The notes beneath the pieces are model-generated. The model searched no databases. It was not told where the DNA came from and saw only the letters and a list, made by a program, of their open reading frames with translations. Source: Plantago ovata (lineage: Eukaryota; Streptophyta; Magnoliopsida; Lamiales; Plantaginaceae). Taken from it: a stretch of DNA of 64,000 nt. Within the stretch, counting starts at the first letter, position 1; each line of letters opens with the position of its first letter. The stretch covers positions 85,112,753 to 85,176,752 of the forward strand of contig CM051456.1 of NCBI GenBank assembly GCA_028274465.1, in the 5' to 3' direction. A program made the translations under genes and the position numbers. This document shows, one piece after another, positions 10,446 to 22,505 of the stretch.

Positions 10446-12423
10446 TGTTAGGAAACTTGTAATTTTGATGAGCAATTAACCATGCTAAATTAAGGAAAGT
10501 CCAGTAACTAGTACTCTTAAGGTCCATAGGAATTTAGAATTTTAAGGACATTGTAAAAGAGGAACGTTTGCTGAAGACTTAGATTAGATGCTAGATAGGT
10601 TGGTTCTGTAGCTTATGATGTATTTTATTTTCTGAAAAGAAAATAACTTATTGAAGTTGTAGCTTACGATGTATTTTATTTTCTGAAAAGAAAATAACTT
10701 ATTGAAGCTTTAGCTTATAATGTATTTTATTTTCTGAAAAGAAAATAACTTATTGAAGCTGTAGCTTACGATGTATTTTATTTTCTGAAAAGAAATAACT
10801 TATTGAAGCTTTAGCTTATGATGTATTTTATTTTCTGAAAAGAAAATAACTTATTGAAGCTTTAGCTTACGATGTATTTTATTTTCTGAAAAGTAAATAA
10901 CTTATTGAAGATTTAGCTTATGATGTATCTTGTTTTCTGAAAAGAAAATAACCTATTGAAGCATTTGCTGATGATGTACTTTGTTTTTACAAACAAACTA
11001 TTGAAGCATTAAGAACCGCTCAGAATCTTGAAGATTTTGAAGATCTGAAGACTTGAAGATTTCGAAGAACTGAAGACTTGAAGATTTCGAAGAACTGGAG
11101 ACTTGAAGATTTCGAAGAACTGAAGACTTGAAGAATTTGAAGATCTGAAGATTAGAAGATTTCTGAAGACTGGTATCTACAAAGGCACATGTTGCTCAGA
11201 AAGTGGAAACTTCAGCAACAACATTGCATAAGTGAAAATCTGAAAGACAGAGTAGGTTGTGCTTGCTGAAACTGAGACTGACCACTTGCTGATGGAACAT
11301 ATGTGACCTCTTGCTGAAAGTACTTGCATTTGCGCTCCAATGTTACCGTTTGAATTCTATTCAAATATGCATTAAATGCAAAGCTTGCACGCGAAGGACA
11401 TGAAGACTAGAAGACAAACAAGGACGCTGCTGAAAGTACAAAAGCAAGATAGTGACATGTTAAGGAACAAAAGCCTTAGGATTTGAAATTCAAACGGCTC
11501 CTTACTTGCACTATAAATAGAGGTCATCCATCATAGAGTTGAAGGGTGTCAACAACGTGATCAAACTCTCACTTGTGCTAAAACTCACATACCTTCAAAC
11601 TCTCTATACTGCCATTGATCCGTTCCAAGACTTAAAGCTTGAAAAAGCTACTTGTGAAGAAGTAGAGTTTACACTACTAAGAAATTAGTTAAGTGTTTTT
11701 TTCTTTCGTTTGAACAAGAACGAGTCTTGACACCAGAAACAATCTAACTTGTCTACTGCAAAGTATTCAAAGTTGTGTTTCTTAGATTACTTGTTGTAAC
11801 TGAATAAGTTATAATTATGTTATCTCATCCCGAACCTCTCTAACTGAAAATACACCCTTTCCGGTGTGATATTCAAGGGGAACTTAATCGAGCATAGTTT
11901 TGCTGATCAAAAGTACCAAGTTTGGTGGAGAACAAGGTTGCGTTCTCTAGATTAGGTTGCAAACGAAGGAAGTGTGCTTTGGTTTCTGTTTGAATCGCTC
12001 TAGATAGGAATTGTAAGGAACCTCAATCATATCTTAGTGGATTCAGTCCTAGAAAGGACAAAGTGGATTAGTTGAGAGATTACGCCACTCTCAGATACAA
12101 CTATAAAAGTGTTTGTGTGATTTACTTACTGTATTTAGTTTTCAGCAAATTATATTTGTCTGTACACTGTCACTCACATCACTTGCTGAAACCTTTATTT
12201 ACTGAAAAAGTACTTATTGTATCAAAGACTTCCGCTCTATGATTTTAAGTATCAGTAAACCGAGTTACTGCAAAGTATCTTGCGCTTGCTGAGAAAGTTA
12301 AGTATCAGCAAACTCATTACTGAGAAGTAATAAGCACTTGCTGAGAAAGTTTTAAATGACGAAAGTTTGAAAAGACTATTCACCCCCCCTCTAGTCTTTT
12401 CTTGTTGTTTAAAGGGACCAACA
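10446..12423 (+). repeat. 5' LTR of Sirevirus F (with extra 5' segment)
   Basis: 11001-12423 matches the 3' LTR (22450-23825) at high identity by eye. It is about 48 bp longer because of two extra copies of a 24-bp unit (GACTTGAAGATTTCGAAGAA) near 11045-11140. A TATA box (CTATAAATAG) lies at 11511-11520. 10446-11000 has no counterpart in front of the 3' LTR and holds a tandem array. Whether the LTR starts at 10446 or about 11000 is unresolved. Confidence 0.6.
10608..10965 (+). repeat. 51-bp tandem array, about seven copies
   Basis: Units start near 10608, 10659, 10710, 10761, 10811, 10862 and 10913 and share TAGCTTAYGATGTATTTTAT followed by TTTTCTGAAAAGAAAATAAC and TTATTGAAG. The last unit is more diverged and merges into the start of the shared LTR sequence, TTGAAGCATT. 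Confidence 0.8.
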
Positions 12424-12425
12424 AG

Positions 12426-12437
12426 TGGTATCAGAGT
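12426..12437 (+). other. Primer binding site of Sirevirus F (initiator tRNA-Met)
   Basis: TGGTATCAGAGT lies two bases after the LTR end ACCAACA and is the standard copia primer site. Confidence 0.85.
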
Positions 12438-12535
12438 TGGAGGTTCTTTAACCTTCAGCACTGAACCTAGATCCCCTTAGGTGCTTTCCGTAAATCACTC
12501 TCACTTGATCAGTTTGGTAGTGCTTTGCTGACAGG

Positions 12536-14185
12536 ATGTCTTTAGGAGATGCTCCCTTGCTGAAGCTGGAAAATTACGAAAAATGTCGAAACAACATGAT
12601 GCTACATCTTGAGGCCATTAGTGATGAGATGGTCACCGTCATTAATGATGGACCTATCAAGATCACTAAGGTTGAAAGGAGTTTCCCTCACAAGACCACT
12701 GAAGCTGGAAAGGAAACTATCTTAGGCGAACCATCAGATACGGTTGTGCCAAAACCAAGAGAGGAATGGACTTCTGACGAAGCTAAGAGATTCCGTCTTG
12801 ATGGCCAAGCAAGAAACATCATCATTCGATCAACTCCGGATACCATACAGTGCAAACTGTGGGGTGCTAAGACTGCAAAAGAAGCTTGGAAAATGGTTCA
12901 AGATCTTTGTGCTGGATCTGACAAAACCAAGGAAAACAAACTTGAAGTACTTAAATTATAGTTTCAAAACTTTAAGCAAGGTACAAACGAGTCACTGGAA
13001 GACTTGGATTTCAGATTCACAACTCTTGTTAGTGAAATGGCAGCCTTAGGTGTTGAAAATCTTTACTCAGATTCTGAGAAGGTGAAAACCATCATCAGAA
13101 GTCTGAATCAAGAATGGATCCACACTCAGAATTTCTATTACAATCAAGGAATGCGAGACATTACACCAACAGAGTTGTTCTCTCATCTTGCTATTGTCAA
13201 CTATGAGACAAAGCAAAGAGAAAATGTGTTTGCTGAAAAATCGCAAAACATTGCTCTTGCTGCAAAGCCGTCATCTTCTGAAAAGAAGAATGATAAAGAG
13301 TCTGCTGATGAAAACGTTTTGGTTGTTAAAAATATGAAGAATTTCATCAGTAAGGAACTTGAAAGGCGAAAAGCAAAAGAGAAGCTGAAAAAGCATCTTG
13401 GTAACAATTACCATATGTACAAAAATGAGACTGGCTCACTGAACAAGCAAGCTCAGCAAGCAACCTCATCAGAAGAACTTGCAGTTGGAAATGATCTATG
13501 CTTTTACTGCAAGAAGCCTGGACACTTCAAAGCTAATTGCCCTTTGCTGAAAGGCAAATCTGCTGAAAAGAAGAAGAAGTTCAAAAGAGCTTTTATTGCT
13601 GAAGAAAAGAAGAAGCTTCAAGCAAAAATCGATGCATTGTGTATTGATACTAGCTCCGAAGACAGTGAGGATGAAAGTTCAGACACTGACGATGAAGAAG
13701 CCACTCTAGACGTGGAGATTGGCAAAGAAGTTAGTGGAATAGCTATGGAAGCTTATCCAGATGTGTCAAACTATGAATTCTGCCTCATGGCCAGTCAGGT
13801 AAAAAACCCTACCTCTGACTCAGACTCAGAAAGTGAAGACGAGATTGACCTTGACAAGATTCAAGGAGAAATCGAAAGATTTGAGAAAACTCTGAGCAAA
13901 CAGCAAGAGAAACTACAGATTGCTGAAACTCTGACCAAGCAGACTACTGAAAAGTATGTCTTGCTGAAGGAAGAGACAGAAGAAAAGGATGCTGAAATAA
14001 GGCGTCTTAAGAAGTTGATTGCTGAAGCTACAGAGAAGAATTCTCAAATGGCATTAGAATTGGAAGAATATCAGTCCTCAATTCTAAAGTTACTTGTTGA
14101 AATCCAAGAGATGAAAAAGATGAAAATCAATTTCAAATCTTATGCTGACGCAAGTAATACGCTAACTGAACTAAATTCTTATTGA
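12536..14185 (+). pseudogene. Sirevirus F gag (one in-frame stop)
   Basis: The ATG at 12536 opens a copia gag (MSLGDAPLLKLENYEKCRNN). An in-frame TAG at 12959-12961 interrupts it and the same frame continues to 14185. The continuation carries the UBN2-type gag region (SLEDLDFRFTTLVSEM), a CCHC zinc knuckle CFYCKKPGHFKANCP around 13500, acidic Ser/Asp tracts and a long coiled coil (about 13860-14130). Without the stop the protein would be about 549 residues, normal for Sirevirus gag. The next frame, pol, overlaps by four bases in the -1 frame, which could be a frameshift site or decay. Confidence 0.8.
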
Positions 14186-17100
14186 GAGATCCATCTCAGA
14201 AAGAAGGTTTAGGAGCAACGTACGAAGGTGATGACGTAGAAATCTTGAGTAAAGATAAATCACCAATTTCCTTTGTACGTGCTACTGATAGTGGTCTACC
14301 AAAACTCTATCAGTTTGGTCAATCTAAGGTTGTTGAAACATGCAATCAAGTACCTATGACCATAAAGCCCGATGTTGCTACTCAAAGTAACAAGACTTTA
14401 AAAGGAAAACAGGTTGCTGAGAAGCAAACTGGAAAGAAGAAGGATGTTGTGAAGCATTCCGCCAAACAAGTTGCTGAAAAGCAAGTTGTTAAGTCTAAAG
14501 GCAAGATTACTAAAAGTAATCAGAAGACCTTTGCTGACAAACCTGAATCAAGTAAGGTTGCTGACACGAAAGCTCAGCATTCTCCGAAAAGTGGACTCGG
14601 TTTCAAAACCAAGCAAAGTCAACTTTTTCATGAGTATAAGCAAAGTCAGCAAAGTTACTTCAAAGAGATGAAGAAAATCAAGCCTAAGAAAGTGGATTTG
14701 ACCAGCACAAGTCAAAAGTCTTTCAGCTCAAAACCTCCTAGTTCCTCAGCAAGTAGAAAACAAGTCAAAGTTGAAAAACTTAAGACTTGGGTTTCCACTG
14801 GACGCATTCTTGAACATGTTTGCAATGCATGTCAGCAAGGAAAGCAAACCAAATCTTCTTTCAAGAACAAGGCAGTACCGTCAACTACAAAACCTTTACA
14901 ACTCTTGCACATGGACTTGTTTGAATCTTCTTCAACAAGCTATGCTGGTAAGAAGTATGGTCTGGTCGTGGTGGATGACTATTCAAGATTCACTTGGGTA
15001 GTATTCATCAAGCACAAATCTGAAACCAAGACTGAAATACCTAACTTGCTGAATAAGCTTGAAGTCATGAAAAATGACAAGGTAAAAGTCATAAGGACAG
15101 ACCATGGTACTGAGTTTGTAAACCAGTACATAACTGAATATTGTACCTCAAAAGGTATTCAACATCAGTTATCCTCAGTAAGAACACCACAGCAAAACGG
15201 TGTTGCTGAACGGAAGAATCGTACCCTGAAAGAAGCCGCAAGAACAATGCTTGCTGACACTGAAATAAGTGAGGCTTATTGGGTTGAAGCGATTAATACC
15301 GCCTGTTATACTCAAAACAGATGTTTGATTACTAAGGAATACAACAAAACTCCTTATGAATTATTTGTTGGGAGACCTCCTAACATCACTCATCTAAGAG
15401 TATTTGGTTGCAAGTGTTTCGTTCTTAATAATGGTAGAGAATACCTAAGAACATTTCAACCAAAGGCAGACGAAGCGATATTTCTCGGCTACTCCTTGCA
15501 TAGTAAAGCTTATAGAGTTTACAACAAAAAGGAACAAAAGATTGAAGAATCAGTGCATGTTGTATTCTACGAAAAGTCACAAGGAGTGCCTGCTGAAGAA
15601 GAAATATCAGAATGTATGAAAAAGTTAATCATACATGAGCAAAGAACTGAATCTAATGCTAGGCAAATCAAGTCAATTGAACTAAATGATGATTCTGACA
15701 ATGACTCTTCTCCCCCAAGTCATGACAAGATAAATATAGTTCACGACAAAGAATTTCCAGCAAAAGACGCAGTTGCTCTGGAAGTTGCTGAAACTACGCA
15801 ACCTCCAGTACCTGCTGATGAACCACCTCAATCAAGCAATGCTGAACAAGCAGTTGCTGATGAACCAATCTCAGCAGAGACACAAAATCTCAGTAGTACT
15901 GAACAAGCACATACTGAAGAGTCACATGCTGATGAGCAAACATATCCAGATCCAACAAGCAGAAAACCTGTTAATAAATGGATTATAGATCATCCCTCTA
16001 CGGATATGATTGGCGATATTAATAAACGTCAAGTGACTAGATCCAAAGCTACTCATGGACTTGCTGAAGAAGCAACTGTCGTAGAAGTAGAATCATTGTT
16101 CTCTTGCTTTGTTTCAGAAATTGAACCTAAAACCATAGAAGAAGCTTTAAAGCATTCTGAATGGATAAAGGCAATGCAAGAAGAACTGGAGCAATTCGAA
16201 AGAAACAAAGTCTGGAAACTTGTGCCACTTGCTGAAGACAAGAAAGCTATTGGTACAAAGTGGGTGTTTAGAAACAAGCTGAGTGAGTCTGGTGAAGTAA
16301 CAAGAAATAAAGCACGTTTAGTTGCTCAAGGTTACTGTCAGACTGAAGGATTGGGCTATGATGAGTCTTATGCACCAGTCGCAGGATTGGATGCAATTAG
16401 GCTTTTCTTGGCCTTTGCTGCTCACAATGATTTCATTGTTTACCAAATGGATGTTAAAAGTGCATTCTTGAATGGTGAACTTGCTGAAGAAGTCTACCTA
16501 GAACAACCCCCTGGCTTTGAACTTCCCTCAGAAATCAAGATGGTATACAAGCTTCAGAAAGCTGTATATGGTCTAAAGCAAGCACCAAGAGCATGGTATG
16601 ATACCTTGGCTAAGTTCTTGCTGGAAAATGGTTTCAAGAAAGGTGAAGTTGACAAAACCTTATTTACCATGAACCATGATGGTAAAATACTCTTAGTGCA
16701 AATTTATGTGGATGACATAATTTTTGGATCTAAGGACAAGCAACTTTGTGATGATTTTGCCAAACTCATGACAAACAAGTTTGAAATGAGTATGATGGGA
16801 AAATTGAATTATTTTCTAGGATTGCAAGTCAAGCAACTCAAAGATGGAATCTTCATAAATCAAGCAAAGTATGCGAAAGAAATGCTCATAAAGTTTAGGA
16901 TCAAAGAGGATGAGAAACCTGAAAAGATCCCTATGATTGGTACCAAATTGGGCTATACTAAAGAGGACAAAAGTGTTGAAGAACACAAGTATAGGAAGCT
17001 CATTGGTTCCTTGTTGTATCTAACATAAAGTAGACCTGACATTCAGTATGTTGTTTGTGTGTGTGCAAGATTCCAATCTGATCCAGGAGAATCACACTAC

Positions 17101-17652
17101 AAAAAGGCAATTAAAATACTGAAATATGTTAAAGGTACAGTCAATGTTGGATTATGGTATCCTAAAGATTCTGGACTTGAATTGGTTGGTTATTCTGATG
17201 CTGATCATGGAGGATCAACTCTTGATAGAAAAAGTACCTCTGGAACTTGTCAGTTTTTGGGTACTAGATTAATATCATGGTTCAGCAAGAAGCAAACCTG
17301 TGTTGCCAATTCATCCACTGAATCTGAATACATTGCAGCTGGTTGTTGCACAACTCAAATCCTATGGATTCAGCAACAATTAAGAGATTATGGTAATTCT
17401 GCGAAGAAAACACCAATCTTTTGTGATAATACAAGTGTTATTGCTATCACGCAAAATCCTAAGTTTCACTCTAGGACTAAGCACATTGATATTAGACATC
17501 ATTTCATTAGAGATCATGTGGAAAAAGGACATATTGAGGTTGTGAAAATAGGCACTGATGATCAGCTTGCTGACATCTTTACCAAGCCCCTACCGGATAA
17601 TAGGTTTGCAATGCTAAGGTATAACCTTGGATTGATTGAACCACCTCAATAA
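14182..17652 (+). pseudogene. Sirevirus F pol without protease (one in-frame stop)
   Basis: A Lys/Ser-rich N-terminal part leads straight into [14 protein letters not shown], the end of the pre-integrase zinc region. The aspartic protease (DSG motif) and most of the His side of the zinc finger are missing, so an internal deletion near 14780 is likely. Integrase has its D, D, E residues in [16 protein letters not shown] and [10 protein letters not shown]. Reverse transcriptase has [14 protein letters not shown] and [10 protein letters not shown]. An in-frame TAA at 17026-17028 follows SLLYLT; the frame resumes to 17652 with RNase H (GYSDADHGGS, KSTSG, SSTESEYIAA). The copia domain order is clear. 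Confidence 0.85.
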
Positions 17653-17671
17653 AGGATACATCTGGCAGAAT

Positions 17672-18030
17672 GCTGAAACATGTATTCAGCAAGCCAAAGT
17701 ATTCTTGTGTAAAAGCCTCATTCACTGATTTCTTCTAAGAAATAATAAGTCACTACATGTTTGCTGAAACAGGCATTCAGCAAGTAATTCCTTCAAAACG
17801 GGTATTTGTTAGGAAACTTGATCACTTGCTGAGACAGGCACTCAGTAAGAGAAAAACCTTAAGGATTGGTGAAACAGGCTTTCAGACAATCAAAGATACT
17901 GAAACAGGTATTCAAGTATCAAGAGAATATTCTGAGATGGGAACTCAGAAAAAGAGCAAAACTCATCTCTCATATTTTACCAAACGATATCTCAAGTACA
18001 AAAATATTTACTGATACGGGAACTCAGAAA
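17672..18030 (+). repeat. Series of CTGA-N9-TCAG hairpin motifs between pol and ORF3
   Basis: Seven spaced variants of GCTGAAACAGGCATTCAGC occur at about 17672, 17763, 17828, 17868, 17899, 17932 and 18012. Most keep CTGA and TCAG at fixed distance with a central purine-rich AC(A/G)GG. A polypurine block, TAAGTAAGGGGGAAC, follows at about 18063-18077 and may be one of several polypurine tracts typical of Sireviruses. Confidence 0.6.
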
Positions 18031-18415
18031 TATCTTTTAAACTTAAAAAAATACGAGATATCTAAGTAAGGGGGAACTTTCAACAAGTATCTAGAGTGAT
18101 AATTCAAACTCGCTGAAAAGATTCTTGTCTATTTCAGCAAGCAATCTATTCCCTTAAAACTCGGTAAAATCAATTTGTGACGTTAAACTGGCACAGATAA
18201 ACTCGTAATAATCATGACATGAAATTCAATCGTGGCCATTGATTAAAAGGAGTTACTTATCTAACGGCTAACAAAACAAAGAGAGAGAGTGCTCTGACGG
18301 TTTTAGTTAGTGGGCCACTACGCATTCAATGCAAGGCTCCACTAACTCCAGTGTTTCTCTGTTTTACCCTTGCTGAGAGCTCAAATCGATTGAGTTTCTC
18401 ACACAACAGAGACAC

Positions 18416-18422
18416 TATATAA
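18416..18422 (+). promoter_or_regulatory. TATA box upstream of Sirevirus ORF3
   Basis: TATATAA sits about 137 bp before the ORF3 ATG (18559), behind a pyrimidine-rich, leader-like segment. It suggests an independent internal promoter; this is an inference. Confidence 0.45.
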
Positions 18423-18558
18423 AGAAGGAGTTAGAGAAATGACAAAATTCTTTAACTCACATTTCCTTTCTCTGCAAATTTTAGCCTGAATCTACTGTAC
18501 CTCCGGTCAAAAAGCAAACTATCTCTTTTCGTACATATTTTTCTGCTCTATAAAAGAA

Positions 18559-21500
18559 ATGGCTCCCAAGAGACAGTCTTCCAAGTCCTCAAAGTCATCA
18601 AAGGTTGACAGTGCTGAAACACGCACTACTCCGGTGACTACTCCGGCTACAAACACAACGAAAGTTGTGTTGAAAAACGACCGAATCTCAGAAAAACCTA
18701 TGACTCCGTCATATCTTGACACTGCAAAGTGTGAGATGTTGATGCAATGGGGAGGTTTTGCTAAGGAAAAGTACATTAGGTACTTTTATGAACAAGATCT
18801 CAATGACGAGAATGAAGAGGCACTTGAGTTCATCAAGCAACAAGGCCTCATGCACTTTATCTCTGCTCGCACTAAGCAAGTGAGCATGATTGATACAATG
18901 GAATTCTACAATAATGCAGAAATCCAGTCCCTCACTGATAGTAAAGGAGTCACTGAAAAAGTGATCTTTACTACAGTTCAGAACACGCAAATCGTCCTGA
19001 AATGGACTGATTTAGCGGAGATATTTCAGATTCCAACCACTGGAACTGCAGATGACGTCACTGCCACTGACGAAGAAATAGAAGCTTTCTACAGTGACGT
19101 CAGAAATGAGAAAATGAAGAAAGGCGAGATTGCTCCCGTGACTTGGACAAAGCACGTTAAGAGGAAGCATCTCTGCCATTCACTTGGTCTAGTAGCTTTG
19201 CTACTGATAAAAGTTCTTGACTCCCAAGTTGGAGGAATTGACCAAGTAGGCCTAAGAAGATGGCCGCTGCTGATGCATATTCATGAGAATAAAACAGAAC
19301 TTAACTGGGCTAAGTACATTTTCAACAGGCTTGTTGATTGTGTTACTAAGTTTAAGGTAAAGGTAGAAGACAACAAAGTCTCACCTTCCTTTCCAGTTAT
19401 GTATGGAATCAAGATGTGCTACATCCTTGAACATTTCAGGATTCAGCTAAGAAACCCACTGCCAATTAAAAAGTCTGTATGCAATGTGGGAAGATCATTC
19501 TACAAGCAGAATGTACCTAAGACTGCTGGCAAGAAATCAAAGAAGACAGCAACTGCAAATGTTGTCAGCACAAGTCAGCAAGAAAGGTATACAACAGCTG
19601 CAGATGTTACCACTCAGCAACTTAGAGATGAAACTGCTGTTGGTAGTGGTAACACAAATGAAACTGCTGTAGAAAATCAACAAGGTACGTGTACAACAGC
19701 CGTTGCTGAAAATGCAACTATAGATGCCTCTGGGAAACCGGAGAAATCTAACAAGAAAAAGAGGAAAGCTGATGATGACACTCAGACTGCAGCGTCATTA
19801 GCAAACCCCGTACCTAAGAGGAAAAGGACCGAAAATACAAGGAAGAAAACACTAGCTCGCAAGTCAGTCCCTGTTGTCCAAGACCTCTCAGACAATTCCC
19901 AGACAAATGCTGAAACGCATTTTCCAGTAGATGTTGGCAAGGTAGTTACTGAAGCCTATGTCAGCAACATTGAAGTGTTTGCGGAAGCCTTCAATGATCA
20001 ACTTAATGTTGATACTTCTACTGTGAATAGACTACAAGGCAGTGGAAATGAAATTCCTGTCCAAGTCCCAGATATCTACATTGTAGCTAATTTAGATGAT
20101 CCAACTATGGAACCAGCAAGTGACATTGCTGCTGATCTGCAAAAAGCGGCACTTGCTGATGCTGCTGAAAAGATGGTTGCTGAACAAGCAACTCATCTAG
20201 TTGTTGAAACCCCGCTTGCTGAAGGACCAGTTGCTGAGACAGCAATGGTTCCAGTTCCAGAAGTTGCTGAAACACAAGAAGCATTATTCAACGACACATC
20301 TCGTGATGTTGAGAATACTGGCCCAAGTTCACCCAAGACATCAATTGACAAAGTCCAGCTTGTACTGGAAGCCTTAAGCCAACAAATGGAGTTGGAGATT
20401 GAAGAATCATCCAACAAATCCATTGATGCCTTCATGACAAGCAGTGAGCTCAAGGATCAAGATGCTTCTGCTCAACTTGTCATTTCAGAGACAAGGGAGA
20501 TTGCTGAAACCGTGCAGCTTTCTCAAACAGAGCAAAACCAGAAGTCTGCTGAAGAAACAGTCCAAGAAGCTGAAGAAACTGTTAATGCTAAAAGGACTGA
20601 GCCACAACCTGTCCTTCTTCAGCAGGTAGTTAATTCAACCATCAGTAAACCTTCAAATTCTGAAACTTATTTTTTTGCTAATATTATGTTATCACTACAG
20701 ACTTCTCAAGATGCAAAGTCAGATGGTTGCTGAAGCCTCTGCACCAGAACCAACACTTCCTGCTCAGCAGGTAGTTAATGTTTTTGGTAATAAAACTAAG
20801 TTTGACAGCTTAGTACTTGTATCTAACTCTAATTTATTTCAGGATGAACAAATGGAGGATGCTACTCAAGCTCCTCATGAAATGGAAATTGTACAACATG
20901 AGCTTGCTGACTCTCAGCAGGTAATTCATGTTTCAGATATGAACTCTAAAACAATTTTCCAAACCAATCCTGATCTAAATAACATTCTTTTTCAGGCTCA
21001 AAAGGAGACCACTGAAGTGGTACTCATCACTGAAGATCATCAAGTAAGTTCTGAGGAACTGTACTTGAACTTCAAAAGGACTACTTTGTCACAAGTTGCT
21101 AAGTCCGTCAGCAACTGGCAAAGATACAGGCGAATGGACTTCTCTGATCTCCATCTTCATCTTTCAAACGAGAAAAAGAGATCTTCTCTGCTGAAGCTCG
21201 AAACATTTGTCCACTCCATCCTCCCTGAAGAAATGACATATTCTCAGCAAATGAGCTCGAATCTGATTGCTCAAATCAGAGAGAATATGAAGGCAAAATT
21301 CAAGAGTGCCTCTCCAGCTGAACAAGTTGTGATGCTCAAAGGTTCATTTGTACCTGTGGTGGCTGATCCCCACAAAATCAATGAGGAAGAGGAAGTGACA
21401 AGTGTTGCTTTATACAAGCACGTTGAGCTAGTAATTCTGACCGATGATGATGAAGAGGAAGAAGATGAGAACATTCCCACTGATCCAAGTGATGATGAAG

Positions 21501-22505
21501 GGAAAGATTCCAAGGACAAGAAAGAAGATGATGATGACAATCAAGGTCCCAGTCCTGATGCTGGATGATTAAAGTTGACAGCTGCTGAAAATGCTCAACC
21601 AGAAAATCAGCAAGCTGAACAACCACAACCTCAGCAAGAATCTCAACCTTCTCCTGTTGCTGCTGAAAATCAAGCGCCTGTGCAAGGTGCTGATACTGAA
21701 GAAGAATATGCCAGAAAAAGGGTTGCCTTGAAAATTGGCAAAAGGTTCTAAAGTTGCTCAACTTGATGAATCTGAGGATGACGACTACTTGTTAGAAAAT
21801 GAGGATGAACAATCCAAGCGAGACCCCAAAGTTGTTCAGATTCCTCCTCCTGATTACATCAATGATTTAGACGATGGTCTAAGAGCAGAATTGCTGATAC
21901 GGGATGATCAGTTTGCTTCTGAACTTAAAGTTCATTCCTTGACACCACAACTAGTGTCGTTCCCAAGAGTTGAGGAGTTTACTCCTAGAATATTGGCACT
22001 AAAGAAAGTCCATGATGCCTGCAAAGCTGAAGATGAGGCATTGCTTGCTGAGAGTCCACTTGACTTTGGAAAGATATTGGCTACAGTGCTGAGACGCACT
22101 ACTACTTTGACCATAGCTCAGAAAGACATCAGTCTTTATCACAAAAGCTATGAAGAAGATGTAAGTCAAGCTCTTAAGCTCGCAAAGACCGCTATCGTGA
22201 AGGCTCAGACTTTCATGGATGAGAAGGCCGCAACAGAGAAAAGACATGAAGAGAACATGGTGAGCATTCAAAATGAGTTGTCAAAAATGACATCTGATCA
22301 GCAACAAATCATCATGAAGTATAACAGCTTAAGCACTCATGCTGAAAATTGCAATGAGTTCTATTCTCTGCACATCACTCCGATGTTGCAATCCATGTCT
22401 AAGGGGGAAAAGAAAAGTACCAGAAAAAGAAACCAAACCCCTCCTGCTGTTGAAGCATTAAGAACCGCTCAGAATCTTGAAGATTTTGAAGATCTGAAGA
22501 CTTGA
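18559..22505 (+). pseudogene. Sirevirus third ORF (env-like position), apparently intron-containing
   Basis: From the ATG at 18559 the protein starts basic and Ser/Lys-rich, then has a globular region (about residues 50-300; MLMQWGGFAKEKYIRYFYEQ, later WTKHVKRKHLCHSLGLVALL) like the plant-transposon-associated domain found in env-like ORFs, then a long low-complexity acidic/Gln-rich stretch with repeated VAE words. Three introns fit GT-AG rules and keep phase 0: CAG/gtagtt (20626) to aag/ATG (20710); CAG/gtagtt (about 20771) to cag/GAT; CAG/gtaatt (about 20921) to cag/GCT (20997). An in-frame TGA at 21566-21568 and a frame change near 21745 break the rest. The last frame (21735-22505, helical) ends inside the 3' LTR. 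No membrane segment is obvious, so 'env' is positional only. Confidence 0.65.

Noticed and set aside
18559..22505. True envelope glycoprotein
   Set aside because: No signal peptide, transmembrane segment or fusion-peptide-like stretch visible; only the position resembles an env gene.
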